Shown here piece after piece: positions 33,450 to 46,496 of a DNA stretch of 64,000 nt. The translations under genes were made by a program, and so were the position numbers. This stretch comes from Phoronis australis (lineage: Eukaryota > Phoronida > Phoronidae). Position 1 is the first letter of the stretch. Every line of letters starts with the position of its first letter. The DNA is taken from NCBI GenBank assembly GCA_002633005.1, contig NMRA01000982.1, forward strand, positions 16,361 to 80,360. The letters run 5' to 3'. The notes beneath the pieces were generated by a model. That model did not search any database and was not told where the DNA came from. It saw only the letters and a program-made list of their open reading frames with translations.

Positions 33450-36400
33450 ATTAGGATATATCAGCTCAATCAGGTAAAATTTTCACATACATACATGTAT
33501 CTTATTGATAGATTTGAATTATTTTTTTTCTTTCTAAAAAGCTTAGGAGCTCACGAACACCAATTTATCTCTGAAACAAGACTTGAACAGCATAATGTTT
33601 TGTTCATATTCCAATAGCAAACACAAATGCACCAAAATAGCCAGTCAAAAACTTTTTGTTTCAATTTATAGTTGTCAATTGTATTTAAAACATATTCTAC
33701 GGTGGTGTTTTTGTGGAGTTTTCTTTCCAAAATGACAAGAAATGTTCTCACGCAAAAGGGAGAAAAGCGTCGCTAAGTTCAGTGTGGAATAATGCTTACT
33801 ACCGTGGCGTGGTCATCCTTACGGTCCGATGTCTTGCCGTTGTCATCAGAATAACAAGTTAATAGCGAGTGTTAGCTTGTATCTACAAGGATATAGCCAG
33901 ACAGCTATATTGTTGCGTCCGGGACCAGTAAACTCATATAATGTCTCTCGAAAGATGCGCGTTCAGACCCTTACTGAAAAAAGTCTTTTTGCGGCCAAAT
34001 CGACATGAAACTTATACCACTGCAGAATGCACGGCCGAATGTTTTCGTCACTCTTGCGTTCGATTAACCCTCACCTTGTTCCGCGTTACCAACAATTTAA
34101 AGCAACACAATCAAACAGGTAACATTGCTGTACAAAAGAATGCTCCTACGAAAACAAAATGTGCAAAAGGGTTATGTTAACATAGGGTGAGACTTAACCT
34201 CGTCGACTCTCTAAAAGGGTGAATATCTCCCAATGGCACATACACTTTGCAGGTATTTGCTGTGCCATGGATACATACATGTAAATATGCCTTCCGTTAC
34301 TTTTTGGACGTCCACCTCTAAGGCTATAAAAACAATCCATTTCGAACAGTCAAAAATTAAAATACTTCACAATCCAAAATATGCACTTTGACGTGTCTTT
34401 TGATTGTTAGCGAAACTAAAAAAATTCGTCATCTGTATTTTGAAGCATTTTTAACTATAAATTCGAAATCAAAATTCTGTTCCAAATACCAAGCTGAAGG
34501 TTCCTAAGTCTAGGTTCCCTTATGCTATATACAAGAATGAACAAATACGTGACAAGGGTAAATTGTAAGGTTGGGTGGGCTATCCATCAAGAGTTCTCAT
34601 GTTTTTGAGTCCTTTTCTCTCAGCAAGCTTGTCAATATTTCTCAGTCATTCCCAACTGACCGCGTCTGCATAGTCACAGGAAGTCTCTCACTCAGTCTTT
34701 ACTCTTTCACTCACTTTCTGTGTTTGTTGGGGACTCCATCTAGTGAAAGGAAGAAACACTTCGAAAAAGGTTATCGATTAGAAAAGGAATCTTTCGGTGT
34801 GCTTTGCATTTCCGAGAGAGCCTTCGTAAGAGCTCTTTCAGGGAAAGGCAGCATGGTTCAGCTTATTTTACGTTGAGACATTGATCACAAGTCTATGAAT
34901 GAGGGGGATGGGTGGCAGGGCCTCTCCATTAAAATGATAGAAAAGAATTACGGTGCAGTGCATTAGTTTTAATCTTCCACAGTCAGCAGACAGATGGATC
35001 AAACGTACATGTACATGTACGTACAGAGGTACGGACGGACGGACGGACGGACAGAGGACAGACGTAGGGACGGAAAGACATACAGTCAACAAGACGTGGA
35101 TCTACACCTACATGGTGATGCTAGCGAAGCCATACCAGCAAAGGAGCATCGTGACGAGCGTGAGAACGGTGAAATAGGAGAAGACCGAGATAGTATAATT
35201 GGTGTCGACAGCAATACGCTCATATTTCATTCGGTCCTCTACTAAAAGAAATGTTCCCACGGCTATGCCAACTTTCTAAATATTGGAGACCTGCTGACAC
35301 CCACCCTCTGCTGGCGCGCGAGAACTGCTGATACACTGTCACTCTTGTTAAGCCCCTGGTGGTTGGCTCAGTTCGCCCACCGTGATAACACGTGATTAGC
35401 AAGAAAAACAGTATTTTACAAATTAATGTCATAGAAATTAGACGTGAGACAGCAGATAAGACGTACATGTATTAAACGCTCGTATTGAAGCAGTTGATCT
35501 GCCTTCGGTCTGAGACGACAGATTTGCCTGCTTATAAGAAGCCCACCCACCTCTGATTGCAGTATTTTTACTCATCGTTCTTCTGATTAGCCTCTGCCCT
35601 CTACCTCGGGCAACCGTGCCCTACATAATGCGACAGTGCCCTCGGAATCGGAGTTTGAATATTAAACTTAAAATTAGGTTTCGTACACTTCTCTTTTTAA
35701 ATATGCGGCAGATGACGAATTCAGCAAAAAAATCAACAATTAAAATACGTCATCGTTAATGACGTTGCATTTGCATATTGTAATGACGCATTCTTCTGAG
35801 GTAGGCCATTAAAGAGATCATCGGTAAAAAAGTATTAAGAATATTATTCGAGTGGACAGTGCGAGAACTTTGCTTTATGTGGGAAAGTTGAAGTAAAGAG
35901 GAAAGTGAGAAAACGTGTGCATGAAATACTGTTTTAAAACTTGCAACAACCATGTTTGTTATATATGATGGAAAATGTAAAGTGCATTGGTGACATTTGC
36001 GAATTCTAACGTGCGTGAAACGAAAGCCTGTAGGCTAGAATATTTCAGGTATTCCTCTTTTTCAAGTGTGTAACATTCTTTAAGTGCTAAGTTGAGTGTC
36101 ATAGAAGACAGTGGCTTTGATTGTACATGTAGTTTTCACAACTGCTACTCGAAGCTGCCTATACAAAATATTGTGCTAGTTGCGTTGAACAAACCAAACT
36201 AACGACCGCACAATAAAGTTTTGAAGTTTTTTTTAAATCAGTCGGATTTACTAGAGTACACAGAGGGGCATTGGCATCTCAGTTAAGCGAAATAATTTTG
36301 CATCTTTCAGGTAGAAAGCTGCGTTGGCTTAACATTAACTCCCTGTAATACCAGTTGGTTTATAGTGTACCGAAGCAATGCCTTTATCGAAAGCCCATGA

Positions 36401-37011
36401 CTCTCTTCAGTTACAGTTTAGTCTCGCAGTTAACATGATGTCGTTTATTAAGAACCTTCAACATACATCTATCATCAAAACTCTGAAATTATGCTGTTCA
36501 GGATATAATTATACACTTATACAATTACATCAAGATTGAAGTGCAGCCTTAGAACATTACTTTGATGTTTTTAGTGACAGGAAATTAATGCCGACGACAT
36601 ATGTACATGTATATCCTTCGCAAAAATATTCTTCGCAAAAACAAAATCATCTTATTCAGAAAGAAGGCGACTTACAAAGTCGTATCTTCAAACTTCCCCC
36701 AGAAGAAAGATCGCCAAGAAAATGGCCCGAATAACTAAATATGTTGATCACAGGTGGAAGAGTAGTCAAGTCGTCCCTTAATGAAATAAAAAGGGTCGCG
36801 TTAGATGGAAGGTTGAGAATGAAAATCGGAAATGCGAAAGCTCTTAACGTTGTTGTACTAGTGATCAGATTATCGAGATTTCTCACACTTACGTCCCTGA
36901 GAAGGGTTACCTAACTGTTCATCTATTAAAAGTACTTTTTAGATGTTATTCTAAGTGCTCATCAACGTTACGTCGGAGGATCAGAGCCATTTAGCTGACG
37001 ATTTTATGCTT
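33450..37011. other. No supported gene; ACGG microsatellite at 35032-35055
   Basis: Open frames at 34571-34876, 34953-35245 and 36656-36886 have no domain signature; the middle one translates the microsatellite and a palindromic GTACATGTACATGTAC tract beside it. Confidence 0.4.
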
Positions 37012-37032
37012 GTGTTTCAGTTGGTTGCCGTA

Positions 37033-37616
37033 ATGGACGACATGGCGTATGGTCCGACGACGATTCCTGCAGGTTAGAAACCCGCTATTTCATAAAATAC
37101 CTCACAAATCCCTGCACATAACATTTTATCACATTTGCAGTTGTGTGTCGTGCCTTTAAAAGTCTAAAATGCACAGAGGCGTGTTTATCTGGTGACTTTC
37201 TCTCCGTTTTCCCCGCGTATGCTTACTTTATGGCAATGTGTTTTCAATCCATGGATAGACAACGTCGAATTTTAGAATGACCAAGATTACAGATGGGTAC
37301 GCGGTTGTAGTTTTGCAATCGCCATCATCGTCGTCATCGTCATCAACTTTATGGCCGTCGTCATTATTGCTTCCCAATGAATCTACACGTCTTGTACACA
37401 TGTACATGCTTTTCAGTGCGCCCATCAGAGTGTGACCATGTGAGTGCTCACAAGAAATTTAGCGAGTTGTCAAGTGTCCAAGTTCAAACAGCGCGTGTCG
37501 AAGAAATCGAGGAGAACCATATGTGGTCGATAACTCCTGAAGAAAACGAGATTCTCGCCGAGGACACGAAGCTTCAGTTTTCTGCGCAGAAGATCCCGCT
37601 GTCTCAAATTTCTTAA
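37033..37616 (+). CDS. Small two-exon orphan protein, 79 residues
   Basis: Exon 1 (37033-37072) starts MDDMAYGPTTIPA behind an acceptor ending at 37020 (GTGTTTCAG), so an upstream untranslated exon is likely. Exon 2 (37417-37616) follows TTTTCAG and ends with TAA. The phase-1 junction creates a Val codon. The protein is charged and mostly hydrophilic, with an acidic middle (RVEEIEENHMWSITPEENEI) and no signal peptide or membrane segment. I do not recognise the family. Good splice borders, an in-frame ATG in an adequate context and a protein-like acidic segment support a real gene; an exon-skipped or longer isoform is possible. Confidence 0.55.
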
Positions 37617-40301
37617 TAACTACCAAATGTCTCAACGGACTGAGGCCCGTAGGAAATCTGTGATTTTTGACAATTCTTCCGGAGACAATTTTAATTCTTT
37701 CTATCACTTTCACTTTCGATGGCATGATTCAGTTGCATATGGGTACATGTTACCACAGGAGACGCCAGAATAGTTTTATGTATTCCTGTTCTCATAATTA
37801 TTTTTGTATTGTATGCAAGTTTTTGTTTCTTTTTGGTGAACAGGTCTTTGCTGGATTATGCAAATTAGTTGGATCGGACAACAGCCTGCTTCATCGTTTT
37901 GGTTCCTTGTTTGTTCACGACTCAAAACCATGTCTGCATTGAACCGTATATTTGCTGTTTATAATACATTTGCTGTTAGTTGTCAAAAACTCGAATCTTT
38001 TCTTTTACGTTAACTTGTCCCTTGTAACCTGAATGTCAAGAGATAGTCTCCTATACAGACCGCTTCTCTCTTCAACAAAACACAGTCACATGTCTTGAGA
38101 CTTCATTGTCTCACAAATTCTCCCTCCCAAAGCAAACGATTTACAACTGGATTCTAAATTAGCCAGTGTACAATCGTATTAACTGAATGGAAGTAGTTCA
38201 CTAACTGGTCATACCTAATTACCATGTTCATTACCTGCAGCTGGAGACCAGACAAAGGCCTTAAATCACTGATAAAAGCGTGTCCAGCAATTCCATGAAG
38301 TCCCTATTTACAGTCGTGTAACGTTATGTACATGTAGCTGACAACAGTTGAGGTCATGGCGATAGGCGGCGCTTTTCTTATTGTGAAAATAATGAATGCA
38401 CAGACAATATCGTAATTCAAGTCCAAAACCTGAAAGTTATCAGCAGGTATTAATCGAGTGAAAACCAAAATATTATTACACACACTTTTAGTTGCACAAT
38501 GATCGATACTAGCCAATACTCGGCTTTGTTTAAAGTTTACAGGGCTTGAAATGATCAATGACAAAAAGACGGAAAAATTTTTGGGTGACTTATCGTTCTA
38601 CAAATAAATAGGCTTGTGTGATAGAAATATTTTTGTGTTGTAAAATTCAACTGAAATGAAAGTTTTTGCAAGAACATGGAGTGAAATTAAAGGTAAAAAG
38701 GAGACAAAAAGAGGAAAGTGGGAATCAAATAAGATGAACTACAAACCTAAAAAGAAGAAATCCTATTAAAAGAGGAAAGTTCCAAGCCCTGATTCTATTC
38801 GACTTGACAACTCAAGCATCTGTGCGTTTTACAGCGATAAACCATCAAGTTTGGAGAGTTCCTAAATACTGGTATCATCTATTTCAAAACTCAAAAGGTA
38901 ATCTTCAGGATGTTCAGACCATATGGCGCAATCTCATCAGGAAACGAATCAATTACCCAACTCAAGCAAACTTCTCTTCTTCGAAGCAGTAAAATTAAAA
39001 GAAAAATGATATACATGCATTTGATCGATCTAGTATACTTACGAAAAGTTCTAATTTCACGGACCAGGCTAGTCCGAGTTCCAATTCATATAATTTAGTG
39101 TCAGAGAATATGTTTCAATTGCCTTTATGCAGTTTCAAGGGTTTTCAAAACTTTTTTGACTTTGTATATTTAACGTGCCTGTTTCACTGGTTGGACATCG
39201 GTCGGAAAAAAATCAGACTGCTGGGCTTCTCTAATTTACCGTGCTGCGCGGTCAATTGCCCCCATGCAACGAGTTCATACAGTGCCATTCTTTGTGTTGA
39301 CAACCAATTGTTTTGGTGTCAAACTACGTCTCTAACGTAGCTCCAATGTATGTTTAGGTCAGAGCGTTCACCTGGAGCGGTCAGTATGAACGGTTAACTT
39401 CGGCCCTGAATCAAAGTTAACAGCTCCTCTTAACTTCGCAGTGAACAGGCGGATTTAGCAGCGGGCTTTGAAGTTGCTTGAAGTAACAGATCAGAAATTT
39501 GACTTTACAGTCCACACAACTAGTTCTAAAAATAGTAAATATCACGTGACCAAAAGTGCAAAGTGTATGAGAATATAATCGCAGCTTCTGGGAAATATTT
39601 CAACACCGTGATGCGCTCATAATTACTTGGCTAAACCGTTTCCAGCAATTATGAATGGGGAGCGTATGAACAAAATTCTGTCCTGTATTTTAAGTTACTT
39701 TCATGAAACAGACCCCGAGTGTTTTTTATTGGACAGACAAAAAGTTGTACAGTGTAGGCCACTTTTCTACTTTTGCGTGACCTTTAAATCTTTGTGATTA
39801 TGGCGTACATGCAATGAATCGTGTCTTCTTCAGAAAAGTTGTAAATCACATGTACATGTACGTGTGCCTGCGCATATAAAAGAAGTGTTTTGCATGACAT
39901 TACGATTATTATTTACTGCTTTGTCATGTGAATGAGTGGCATCACAAATGCTGCGTTGTAACAAACTATTTGTGAAAGTACATTCGTGCGTGAGTGTAGG
40001 GCAAAATGTTTGACAACTCTACACGATATGTCCTTGGGTACTACACTCCTCATGTGAAATACCCCCCATGATGACCCACCGTCGTCGAGGCCTAAGACTA
40101 TGGCACTGATATACCAAGTAAAATTCCATAAATCTCATGTACCGGAAACAATTAATTATGAACTTTTGTGTTTATCCCGATTCGTTGTGTAGGAGTAAAA
40201 ATGAGGTCGATTGACGTTAACAACAAGATTAAACAAACGTCCGCAATGTAAACTGGAAACCGACACTTGGAAGCTCTGGTTATGATGGTTCCATCCATGT
40301 T
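37617..40301. other. No supported gene
   Basis: Probable 3' untranslated sequence of the small plus-strand gene and of the minus-strand lectin gene, plus intergenic sequence. The minus strand has an AATAAA at 39730-39725, 570 bp past the lectin stop, which could be its polyadenylation signal. Open frames here show no domain. Confidence 0.4.
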
Positions 40302-43300
40302 TCAAAGATCTCTCTCGCAGATGAAGGGTCGTCTGTAGTTGCAATATTGAGCATAGAACTTCGTATTGCTTACTTCAAGACACCGCTTCCATAATGATGA
40401 GCTTGGTTCTGAAAAGATACACGTAACCGTACACACGGTGGACTCAGTCGGTACATGTATATTCGTACGGCTGACTTACCCCATCTGAGTTTAGTCAGAA
40501 CGAACATCGCTTTCGAGGGCTGTGATTACAGCTCTCGGATCCACTAAACAATACATGCATACTGAGTAGCTGGCTGACTATTTGGATACATTGATCGCAG
40601 ACTTATCATTCTCAAAGGAAAACGAGAAATGAGAGTTAAAAGACTTGCTCACGGTCACTGCAGTAACACGTTATTAACTGGCTCGCATAATCATGTCTTT
40701 TAAGGAAAGGTAGCCTACGTTGATAGCAAAACAACGTCATCAACAACATGACCGAATGTTGTTTGATACATTATGTGCAAGATAAAATCTAAAAAGAGCT
40801 GATACACTATATCTAACTTATCATTTCGTTTTTGTTCTTCTCAACTTTTTAGTTTTTCAGTGAAAACCATAACAGTCCTATTTTTCAATCGCCCCTCGTG
40901 AAATCCGAAACATTTTGAAAACAATTTCCACAAGAGTTCGGATAATACTGCATACAGCATAGTACCATCCGATTAGCCATTTTTCGTGGGTGGTGGCGCA
41001 CCATAGCTAGGGGTGCGCCATAGCTAGGGGTGCACCATAGCTAGGGGTGCACCACAGCTAGGGGTGCACCATAGCTAGGGGTGCGCCGCCTATGTGTCTC
41101 ACACGTAATGTTCCGAAATTAGCCAAATTTGGAGATAACCTTAAATTCGGTGTCATTCAAATTCTGCTGACGGACATCAATTTGTGGCCACAACGACGGA
41201 AAATCAAAAATTCTCCAATCCTGTTTTTCTTGGAAAAAGTACTACACTACCACGTTGAACGAACATCGTTTTAATTGTGAATGACTGTTGAGTGAGCTAG
41301 TTTGTCAGTTAGATATTACATGTAGCTGTACGCCAACTAACCCACGAACTGATCTATCTAGGCCTACCCGGTACCCACCTCCACTCGCCCACGGCGTCCA
41401 CCTGTTTAGAAGGCTGTTGGTTTTTTCCCACACCCATCTATTCTTCTTCAGGCGGTCGATTCCTCCTATCCAGAAACGCGCACTGGAAGCTGTGCCGAAA
41501 TATTGGAATCTGTGGTTTATCATGTATTTTACCCTTCCGTACGCGAACGGGTTACTAATGACGGCAAGATGGCCGCCGTCGTCGTGACACGCTGCATAGG
41601 CGCTGTACCAGTTTGCCGGCTTCATAACTAGACGAAAACACTTGTGAGGGTAACGCAAATTTGGAGGAGGGGCGAACCATGGGAACGAATGGGGTATGTA
41701 TCCAACAGGACATCTGTTACTCTTCAAAATCTAGAAAGAACAGAGGAGAACTATTCATAATGATTTGTGTAATAAACTCACGTCGTTTTTAACAGCAGTC
41801 CGATCGCTAGGTTCTGAACTTGAATTACTGCGTACTTTAATTGGACCAAGCCTGAGTGACTGATGCTTCAATGCGACAGGTATCGCCACATTTATTCAGC
41901 AAATAATTACTTTACGCCACCGAAAGTTACTTTACGCGTCAAATAATTAATTTACGCAGCAGATAATTACTTTACGCCTCTAAATAATTACCGTATGCTT
42001 CGAACAAGAATTAACTTATGCACGCAATTTACGTGCGTAACGTTCGCCATTTGATAGATTTCACAACTTCAGCGTCTATGTATTCGTCATTTGAGTTCAA
42101 TAACGTTTAGGACCTCGCTAAAATTCGTGAGATTGTTGCTGTGTTCTTTAAATGAGAACACGTGATTTTGGCAAAATTGTAGAGAAGTCCTAGCGTAGGT
42201 CCTAGCGTTATTGAAGCTCTTGCAAATGTCGGGATGATTTTAGGTCATCATGTCGGAAAAGTATCGCATTTGAAGGTCGAATATAGTAAACGGCAGTCGA
42301 GAACATCTTGAACGAAGAAAGGCACCAACATATAGAAAACACTGAGAACTGCAATGGCGCCAGAACGATGCCAATAGTACTGCTTGGCGGAAGTTGCAGG
42401 GCAATGCGTAAAAACCACGACCTTTTAAGTGTCGCCGTGTAAGCCGGACCGTCCTATATCACCATAGTAATTTTGAGACTTGTGCTGAGTTTCGTAGACA
42501 CAAGAGCATTGCCAGGGAAGGTAGTGCCGGGCGGCGCACCATAGGGGGCTGGGGGGCTATAGCTCCTCACTAGTGTCAGTGCGTGGTGACACCTCTTGAA
42601 GTCTGGAATAGTCGCGTTTTCTCGAGGTTCTTGGGTCTATGGAAAGTATGTGGTCATTCGTAAATACCACTTTGGCACTGTCCACGGGCTGAGGGCCAGT
42701 TGGGATGATCATGGCCTCGGTTATTCGGTCGCCTATTTTACGCGATCCTTGTTATTTATTCCCAGCTCCATCCGATTGACATTCTATTAAAATTAAAGTC
42801 GCACAAGTTGCAAAATCCCACGACTCTCCACCCGAAGAAACTGAAATATTTTTTTTTTTTGATTCGTGACAGTTCTTTTGATTCGTGGTCGTACTTGTGT
42901 AGTAGAAACGGAGCCTTAATTCGGTTAACAAATGCTAGAGCGGCTGAATGGCGGTTCTCCCAAGGCACTCACTAAAAATAAGAAGTCTGGGAACGCTGGT
43001 GATTGGAGTTGCCATCATCACAAAAATTTTCACTCTTGCCCGAATGGCACGATTTGAGCAATCCCCCGCCGGCCGTTCATACCCTAGTCGACCAAATTAC
43101 CTAAATCTCCTTAACTACATGACGTACATGTACAAAGAGGAGAACCAAAAAGGTGTGTCTTATAATTGACTTATTCACTTAACGGATAACCCTGCAGATG
43201 CGGCTATCGTTTGCTACACCAAACGCTGGGGAATTTGCATGTACAGGTACCTTATACAGTAAAGTTTGCTCAGCTGTCAACGTCACAGCGGCCATACCAC

Positions 43301-43343
43301 TCGTCATAACTCCAAGCATGACAATGAAGAAGAGAAACTTCAT
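40302..43343 (-). CDS. Secreted single-domain C-type lectin, complete
   Basis: Three exons on the minus strand: 43343-43251, 41730-41379 and 40408-40302. Phases 0 and 1 match exactly, giving 183 residues. Exon 1 encodes a signal peptide (MKFLFFIVMLGVMTSGMAAV). The C-type lectin domain is the long form: C38-C62, C79-C179 and C158-C171 are the expected disulfide pairs, with NWYSAYAAC (71-79), the core WIGG (118-121) and a terminal PFICE (176-180). The protein has no other domain or membrane segment. The usual EPN/QPD calcium-sugar triplet is EPS (149-151) and the WND triplet is replaced by FYA (166-168), so classical Ca2+-dependent sugar binding is doubtful. Such short lectins are often immune or coelomic-fluid proteins. 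Exon 3 is only 107 bp and is identified by cysteine spacing and phase. Confidence 0.93.
41001..41085 (+). repeat. 17-bp tandem repeat, five copies
   Basis: Five units of CCATAGCTAGGGGTGCR in a row with one internal substitution (CCACAG), in sequence between lectin exons 2 and 3. A related GCGCACCATAGGGGGCT fragment occurs near 42535, in the first intron of the same gene. Confidence 0.97.
41901..42000 (+). repeat. 20-bp degenerate tandem repeat, five copies
   Basis: Units of AAATAATTACTTTACGCCAC type start at 41901, 41921, 41941, 41961 and 41981. They lie in the first intron of the lectin gene. Confidence 0.9.
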
Positions 43344-43510
43344 TTCGGTGTCAGGTATATTGTGAAATTCCACAAACTGTTAATACTGCCTTTGGGTGCG
43401 TGAACTTTTCTGAGGTAAAGGCGATTGGACTCAAACATTTCAAGCAAAAAGGTCGTGACTAGTTACACACGAAAATATGGTGGCTCAAAGACGACATTGC
43501 AGGTTTCTTT

Positions 43511-43650
43511 TTTAATTATCTCAGAATCTCAAGATCCCGACTTAATTAACTCAGGATCGCGAGATCATCATTCGAGACCCCGGCGTAATTATCTCAGAAT
43601 CTCTAAATCCCAACTGAACTATCTCAGGATCTCGAGATTCCGATATAATT
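43511..43650. repeat. Degenerate ~30-bp repeat with TCTCGAGA cores
   Basis: About four units of the form TTAATTATCTCAGAATCTCA plus AGATCCCGAC, with variable spacing. Similar palindromic pieces recur near 44785-44825. Part of it overlaps the tail of the decayed integrase-type gene. Confidence 0.75.
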
Positions 43651-44060
43651 TTCCTCGGTGTGTCGCTGTACGTATACAACGGTGTTCTGGCGAGTTGCAT
43701 TGCCACACCATCTGAATCCACAGCCGGAAAAAGGATTCGTACAGTTTCTCGTTTCACCATTAAATCCTTTAGTGACACGTGTGTGATGGATTAATCTACA
43801 TAACCATATTGCTGCCCTGGCATCGATGTTTGTCGATCTATGAAACCAATCACATCATCCATGTCGGAATAATTGTTACGACGAGCGAGCCCTAGTCTCG
43901 ACAACAAACGCCGAAGGAGCCTAACGCTAATAATAATACCAAAGTGATACCTGAGCATGTCTAAAGTTTCTTTTTGCGACAGCCGTAAGTTGAAAAGATC
44001 TTTAACTTCATCTTTATCCAAATTGGAATATTCTTGGTGACAGAAAACAAGGCCTATCAT
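43640..44060 (-). pseudogene. Decayed integrase-type (HTH plus rve-like) transposon-derived gene
   Basis: A minus-strand ATG frame (44060-43791, 89 residues) carries a helix-turn-helix-like N terminus, LRLSQKETLDMLRYHFGI, then LLRRLLSRLGLARRNNYSDM, and a domain-linker GQQYGYVD before a stop. This order is typical of a widespread invertebrate and fish family of uncharacterised proteins with an HTH N-terminal region and an rve-like integrase core. About 12 codons further on, in another frame (43778 to about 43655), VKRETVRILFPAVDSDGVAM continues the same family pattern. The catalytic core is absent: the match ends in the repeat at 43511-43650. So the copy is frameshifted and truncated, probably non-functional. 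Confidence 0.6.
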
Positions 44061-45467
44061 GTGACACCGATTTTAGAACAGTAGGAGACCTAATTCTATT
44101 TTTGTTTTCAGCCAGCAAAAGTAGGAGTATTGCAGTCTTTAAGCGGAAAGAGTATCGTTAAATTCCTCCCATTAACATCAGACACGTAAATCTGTTGTGG
44201 ATTGATAAATCTGAACTTCTGTACTTAATTTCCCCAGATGGTGTCATCTGGACTGTTGGAAGTTATAAACATAAGCGTTGTCATTGACATTCTGTTACCA
44301 TGATGCGTCCTGATAGGCACACGGTGTGGGTTAAGATTGTAGATGGCCTTGATTACTTGTCATTGTTGATGTATGAGACATCGAAACATGTTGAAAAATC
44401 TCGTTGTTTTTATTACTATTGTCACTTACTTTTCTTTGTTGAGACCATAAGCATTGTACACGATAACGTAGAATTTTTTCGAGTGCAACTGCCATTTGAG
44501 TTATTTGATAAAGTGACATAACCATCACAGTGTCATGGCTCAGAAATATGAGGTTTTAATGAGCCCAAACCCCTTGGATTTTATTGTTATGCAGATTTCT
44601 ATTTTCCCCTTCACTGACGGGACCCCTTAGCTGCCACGGGCCCCGGAGTTGTGGGTCCTCTTGTCCTGAACCAACATTCGACGTCCCTCACCACAACCTA
44701 CTTCGAGTATTCGTTGTGGAAACCACGACTTATTAGTTGAAACCGGTGGGAATATGAAAAGAGACTACGGTGATAGAATCGAGGTGCCGAGATAATTAAG
44801 TAAGCATCTCGAAATCCTGAGGTAATTAAAAATGAACTGGGTATGTCATCTTTGGGCCACCGTACGAAAAAGTTATTTGACTAAAATGTGCCGTAACTAA
44901 TGTCAAATTTATTGTTAAATCATGTTTTCAAGTATTGTGAAAACGATTTCGTCCTTGATAGGCTGTAAATCACATGTACAGTGTACGTGTAAGTGTACAC
45001 GCATACACGTATTTAAGTGAGTTTGCTTGTGTACTTTTGAGACATGATTTAGGGTTACACGGCTGACATATGTCATACAATACGTTATGCCATAACCTGG
45101 TTACACGTCAATGACAATGTCGCATCCTCGAAATTAACAACAGGGTACGGTGAACCCGTTGGAAATAGTTCTGTACTTACTGCATGTGCATAGGTCTGAG
45201 AATAATACATCAGCTAGTGTACATACGAATATTCTTTCATCTTCTAATCTCGTAAGCTGCATGGAACGGGGAGGGGCTTAATCAGTGCAGCCTTTAACAC
45301 GGGGCCCACAGGGTCCGGGGGCCCCACGGCTACAGGGGCCCCACGCCGATCAGTATCATAGTAAAAAGTCAAGTGATACCAATCTTACGGACTCAGTGCC
45401 AGTGTGAGAGCAAAACGGCAGCATGTAATATACATGTAACCTAGCTGCATGAATGGACCAATCAGAT
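44061..45467. other. No supported gene
   Basis: Unique sequence between the decayed integrase-type gene and the LTR. A GC-rich GGGGCCCCACGG-type low-complexity patch lies at about 45300-45350; a related GGGCCCCGG piece is at 44637. Nothing else is supported. Confidence 0.4.
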
Positions 45468-46369
45468 TGTCAGAATAAATATTGATTAAGTAATTAGTAA
45501 TTTTAAGTTGACCAAAATTTGTGCATATGTACTTTTAAATCATGGGGTCAGACTTGTTGACATGTACTTTAAGGTCAAAATCTATTTTTAGATGGGGTTT
45601 ACAACTTTGGGTTCTGGGGTCAAAGTCGACTCTAGAGATTCTAGAAAATTCTGAGAACAAATTGTAACAGCCAATAATATGATTGGATATGATCATGTGG
45701 TTTTATTAGCCAATCACTAAATAAGTAGAATGTTATATTATGGGCTGAAATCAACAAGATAATTAGATGAGCTATAGTTGTTGAAGCATAAAGACTTGTT
45801 ACAGTGTACAAAGGAAATTGTACGACAGAGTCATCTGGTGGAAGATTCTAGAAAGGGTCTTGGCAAGGGTAAGAGTTAACGAACAGGAAGTTAACTAAGA
45901 GCTTGTCACTTGCATCGTGGGTAGTAAGATACAACATGAACCTAAGTGTTGCGTCCGCATCAGCCACAGACTTTGACCAGCAAGAAGAATCGCGGGTAGA
46001 AGAAATTGCCTGCAAGTGTTGCACCACCAGAGACGGTGGCCGGCAAGTACACTGTCGCTATACAGTGTTTGTAGTTCGAAGATTCACCAACAGGACAGAC
46101 ATCCAACAAGAGGAGAGTCCTAGCTTGGATAGCAGATAAGACATTTTTGATTATTTTGGTTGATTGATTAAAGTAATCTTTAAAGAGGGCGCTAGTGTAG
46201 TTAGTTTTCTTTGAAGTTAATTACTTTATTAACAACAGGTTTCACGTGTCTAATTAGAGGTTATCATATAATAAATTAATTACTGGATTTGATTATTCAC
46301 TCTCCATCTACGCACAATCTCAAAGCATATCTACCTTTTAAACAAACTCACAGTCAATCGTCTGACATT

Positions 46370-46387
46370 TGGTGGCCAGTCCGGGAG
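46370..46387 (+). promoter_or_regulatory. Retroelement primer-binding site
   Basis: TGGTGGCCAGTCCGGGAG starts two bases after the LTR end, where reverse transcription would start from a host tRNA whose 3' CCA pairs with TGG. The specific tRNA is not identified. Confidence 0.75.
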
Positions 46388-46496
46388 CGTTTACATAAAG
46401 GTTTACGTGGTTGTGTTGAATTGTTTTGAATCCTGTAATTACCGTTTGAATATTAATTAATAAAGTGCATTCTGGGAATAAAACCCTTCCTCTAGA

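Noticed and set aside
34571-34876. 101-codon plus-strand frame
   Set aside because: No recognised motif; Ser/Leu-rich by base composition only.
45903-46139. 78-codon plus-strand frame
   Set aside because: Lies wholly within the LTR and has no domain.
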